Shown: piece after piece, positions 61,231 to 64,000 of the stretch | How the letters are laid out: the number at the start of each line of letters is the position of its first letter | Position numbering within the stretch: position 1 is the first letter of the stretch | Source: Paguma larvata | Taxonomy: Eukaryota; Chordata; Mammalia; Carnivora; Viverridae | DNA length: 64,000 bases | Direction: 5' to 3' | NCBI GenBank assembly: GCA_030068075.1 | Contig: CM057826.1 | Coordinates: forward strand, 73,877,312 to 73,941,311 | The notes under the pieces: model-generated | Seen by the model: the letters and a program-made list of their open reading frames with translations, nothing else | Told to the model about the DNA's origin: nothing | Databases searched by the model: none | Position numbers and translations under genes: made by a program

Positions 61231-62639
61231 GTTAATTTTGAGATAACTAATATAGAACATTGGTTTGAGCAGATAACTATAAAAAAAAGAGGCTGGGTCG
61301 TAAGCGAAGTGAATATTTGTTCTTTTTTAAAAAAAACTTATTCAACAAGTTTATTAGAAATTCTACTCCTTGCTTAGCATTGTGCTGAAATATGAGTATC
61401 TGACAATAAGCAAACAAGATAGGATCTTTGCTCTTATAGCACTTAGTTCAAATAGAGATAACACAATAAGCAATTGCACCCATTCTGAATTCTGAAGTGT
61501 TATAAATGACAAGTACAAGATCTACAGTAAAACTTTTGTAAAGGGCTTTTGTAGGTAGCGTAGATAGGATAATATATTTTAGCTACTTGGAAGTAACAGA
61601 GATTAATGCAGTTGGTCCTGCCTGGTAAAATTACAGGGACTAGACATCTTAATGTTGGATTGCAGTGTAAGGGAAAGCATGAGTGACACACCCTAATTTT
61701 AGCTTTCAACCTAGCATTTATCAGTAATAAAATGGCTGTTGAAATTTTCTATCTTCCTTTATTCACAACTTTCATCAGAGTCGTACAGGGTGGAGGGTTG
61801 ATATCCAGAAATTCTGAGCTAGAATTCTTGGGTTTGGGGACAAGGACTATCTGCATTTTTCTAAGCTCTCAGAATGATTTTTCATTTGCATTAAAGTTTA
61901 AGGATCTTTTTCCTTTCCCTTGCCACATGCATCCAGATGTCGTCAAATCTTAACCACTTCCCTGGCATCTTTTTCATTAATTATTTTTTGTGCTTCTGAT
62001 TTTATATTGGTAGGGCTATACTCTAGGCTATTTGGGTCCTAGCCCTTTTTACCTTCAGTTAAACTTTATATATTACTGCCAGGGTAAACTTTCAAGCTCA
62101 GATCTCTCTTAAAATAACAAACAACACCAAGGATATTTTTCACAGAGATTCTGAGTCCTCAACAACAGTGAGGACTGCAAACCATCTACAAATTATTGTG
62201 TTCTTGGAAGAATACTATTATTTGCAAAGCATAATGAAAAAAATATTTTCAATTTCATCACAGGAACTAGGAGCAAGTTTCGTGGGAGAAAATACTGTAA
62301 TTTGCTTGTGTATAAAATGACAACTTGAGCCACACATGTCTATTTAAGAAACATTATATAATTATACCAAACTATAATGTTTCTGAATTACTACTATTAA
62401 CAATAAAACTACATGTGCATTTCCTTGTTTTCATTTGGCTTGTAAACAAGTTGTGCCAACCAGTGGAGATTTAAAAACATATGAGAAAAATTCTTATAAC
62501 AAAGAATTTATATAAAATTACTTAAATTAATCTGCATACTGGGAAAAGGTTGCCATTATTCTGATTTATCATGGAATACCTCAGCTGACAGACAACAGTC
62601 TTCCATGAAAATATAGTGGCCTGCTGAGGATAATATAAA
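61231..62639. other. Upstream intergenic, mostly unresolved
   Basis: 61370-61460 has weak antisense-L2-like text. No gene visible. Confidence 0.3.
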
Positions 62640-62850
62640 CCTTACAGTCTGGTATCAAATAATAATACTGAGTACTAATTAAGTATTGTGTACTAGAATT
62701 CATATTAGAAAATGTTAAACTATTATGTGTTTCATGCTCACAAAAAAAGCCATTATTATTCCTGTTTCATATTTGAGAAAATCGAAACACAGGATAATCA
62801 GTTGGGTGAAAATCCACTAGAGTGAAAATAGAGCTGGGCAGTCTAGCAGC
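62640..62850 (-). repeat. MIR
   Basis: GCCATTATTATTCCTGTTTC, ATATTTGAGAAAATCGAAAC and GAGCTGGGCAGTCTAGCAG are reverse MIR. Confidence 0.6.
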
Positions 62851-62949
62851 AGAGGGGGGCTGTTTCCTCCTACATTTTTATCTTCTCCTAATTAAGAGTT
62901 TCCAATTTTTGAGTCTGGCTTTTTGTCTCAACCAGCTTTACTCAAATCA

Positions 62950-63560
62950 GTGCTGCATAACCATTAGCAAAAAGATCTCAGGGGCATACAGCAAATAGGC
63001 ATTTTTTTTCTCACGTGTGTGATGCAGCCAAGATTGACTGATTTAAGCTGACCTTGTATAGGCCTGGTTTAATGCCAGATACTGAGTTCACGTCATCTCC
63101 AGGCACCTCTCATTCTGAGCTCTCATGGCCGCCCGGGTCATGTTCTCAAGTCTAAGATCAGAACTTCATGAGGCAGAGTGTGTGAGTGGAAAGGCAATGG
63201 AGAACAGTCATAATGAGAAATGAGGAGCCACCTGCGTCTTTTTTTAAACAAAGAAAACAACGTGTTACCCCAAAGTCCTACCTCTTGCCCTTGGCATACA
63301 TTTTATTAGAGAGAGATGTGTTACATGGCCACTTCTGGCCTTCAGGAATATGGGGGTTTTAATATTGAAATGGATGTATTCTAGTCTCTAGCCAAATTGT
63401 ATTTATGCTATCAAAGATATAAAGCAAAGTTTATATTGATAGGCATTTCATTTTTAGTTCCATGTAATAGCAAGCAAGGCTCAATAAGTTGTTCCCTGGT
63501 GTTAGAATCCCCTTGTCCATTAAGGATGAGGAAGGGTGGGAGGATGGCCCAACTGTAATA
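62950..63560 (-). repeat. Possible MLT1-type LTR
   Basis: The TTTCTCACGTGTGTGATGCA and later ACATGGCCACTTCTGGCCTT phrases resemble reversed MLT1. Edges not seen. Confidence 0.4.
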
Positions 63561-63914
63561 GTCATTCATAGTCATATCTGACAGAAGGACTCTCTTACAT
63601 TTTAAGGGGCAGAAATTTCCATATCAGGGCATTGTCCGTATCCTGAAATCCAAAAGTAAACAGAGTCCAATAGTCCAGAAAAGAGAATATGAATGGATTA
63701 CATAACCAGGAGGGCAAGAGAATTTACTGAACCTTAGAGTATGAAGGCAGAATTGGAATGTCAGTTAGACAACTAAGGAGCAACAGTTTAAGAATAAGTG
63801 AACAGTGCTGTTGGGGTAAGCACTGCATAACCAAGTAGGAACACAAATCAGTGTTAGAATTAAGTATCTATTTTTTTTTTAAGTCATACGATTAGCAATT
63901 GGAGAACACAGTTT

Positions 63915-64000
63915 TAACATTTTTATTTTTTATTTTTGAGAGACACAGAGACAGAGCGTGAGCGAGGGTAGGGGCAGAGAGAGAGGGAAATACAGAATCG
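63915..64000 (-). repeat. CanSINE, cut by window end
   Basis: Reversed SINE tail and CT-rich body (TATTTTTGAGAGACACAGAG ... GGGGCAGAGAGAGAGGGAAA); the head lies outside the window. Confidence 0.9.

Overview
This window is nuclear DNA from a mammal, almost certainly a cat-family carnivore. The main evidence is about 30 copies of the carnivore tRNA-Lys-derived SINE, with the 5' head GGGGCGCCTGGGTGGCTCAG, a Pol III B box, the felid-style body (GTGCTGACAGCTCAGAGCCTG) and a CT-rich then A-rich tail. Carnivore-type L1 3' ends and ancient mammalian repeats (L2, MIR, MER5/hAT, MLT1 and ERVL elements) are also present. There are no bacterial-style operons, CRISPR arrays or phage genes.

One protein-coding gene is supported: FAM174A (TMEM157), on the minus strand, in three exons. 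Exon 1 (CDS 59873-60312) lies in a CpG island and encodes the signal peptide, a proline/glycine-rich luminal domain and the transmembrane helix. Exon 2 (47592-47726) encodes the basic and acidic cytosolic tail. Exon 3 begins at 32113 and supplies one base of the last codon, the TAA stop and the 3' UTR. The three exons join in frame into a 192-residue type I membrane protein. Introns are about 12.1 kb and 15.5 kb. The promoter side (60313-60620) carries ETS, CRE and NRF1-type sites and an upstream ORF. A retroviral LTR lies a few hundred bases further upstream, on the opposite strand.

Layout by region. 1-31.5 kb lies downstream of the gene: SINEs, a decayed ERVL-type provirus (4.1-6.15 kb), L2 fragments including an unusually long copy at 16.5-19.0 kb, a minus-strand L1 3' end that has seeded a TA/TG microsatellite (15.45-16.02 kb), an MLT1 LTR split by a SINE, and one copy of a carnivore LTR (24.8-25.6 kb). 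31.5-60.3 kb is FAM174A, whose introns hold most of the dated nested insertions (SINE into L2, MIR and MER5A), a 250-bp polypyrimidine tract and fossil DNA transposons. 60.3-64 kb is the promoter, a second copy of the carnivore LTR, a MIR, a probable MLT1 LTR and a SINE cut by the window edge.

I found no undescribed biological system. The points most worth checking are the LTR next to the FAM174A promoter, the uORF, the stop codon placed at the last exon junction, the in-frame stop at the start of intron 1, and several well-marked SINE insertions with perfect target-site duplications. Repeat family names come from recognition of consensus-like text, not from a database search, and edges of old repeats are approximate.
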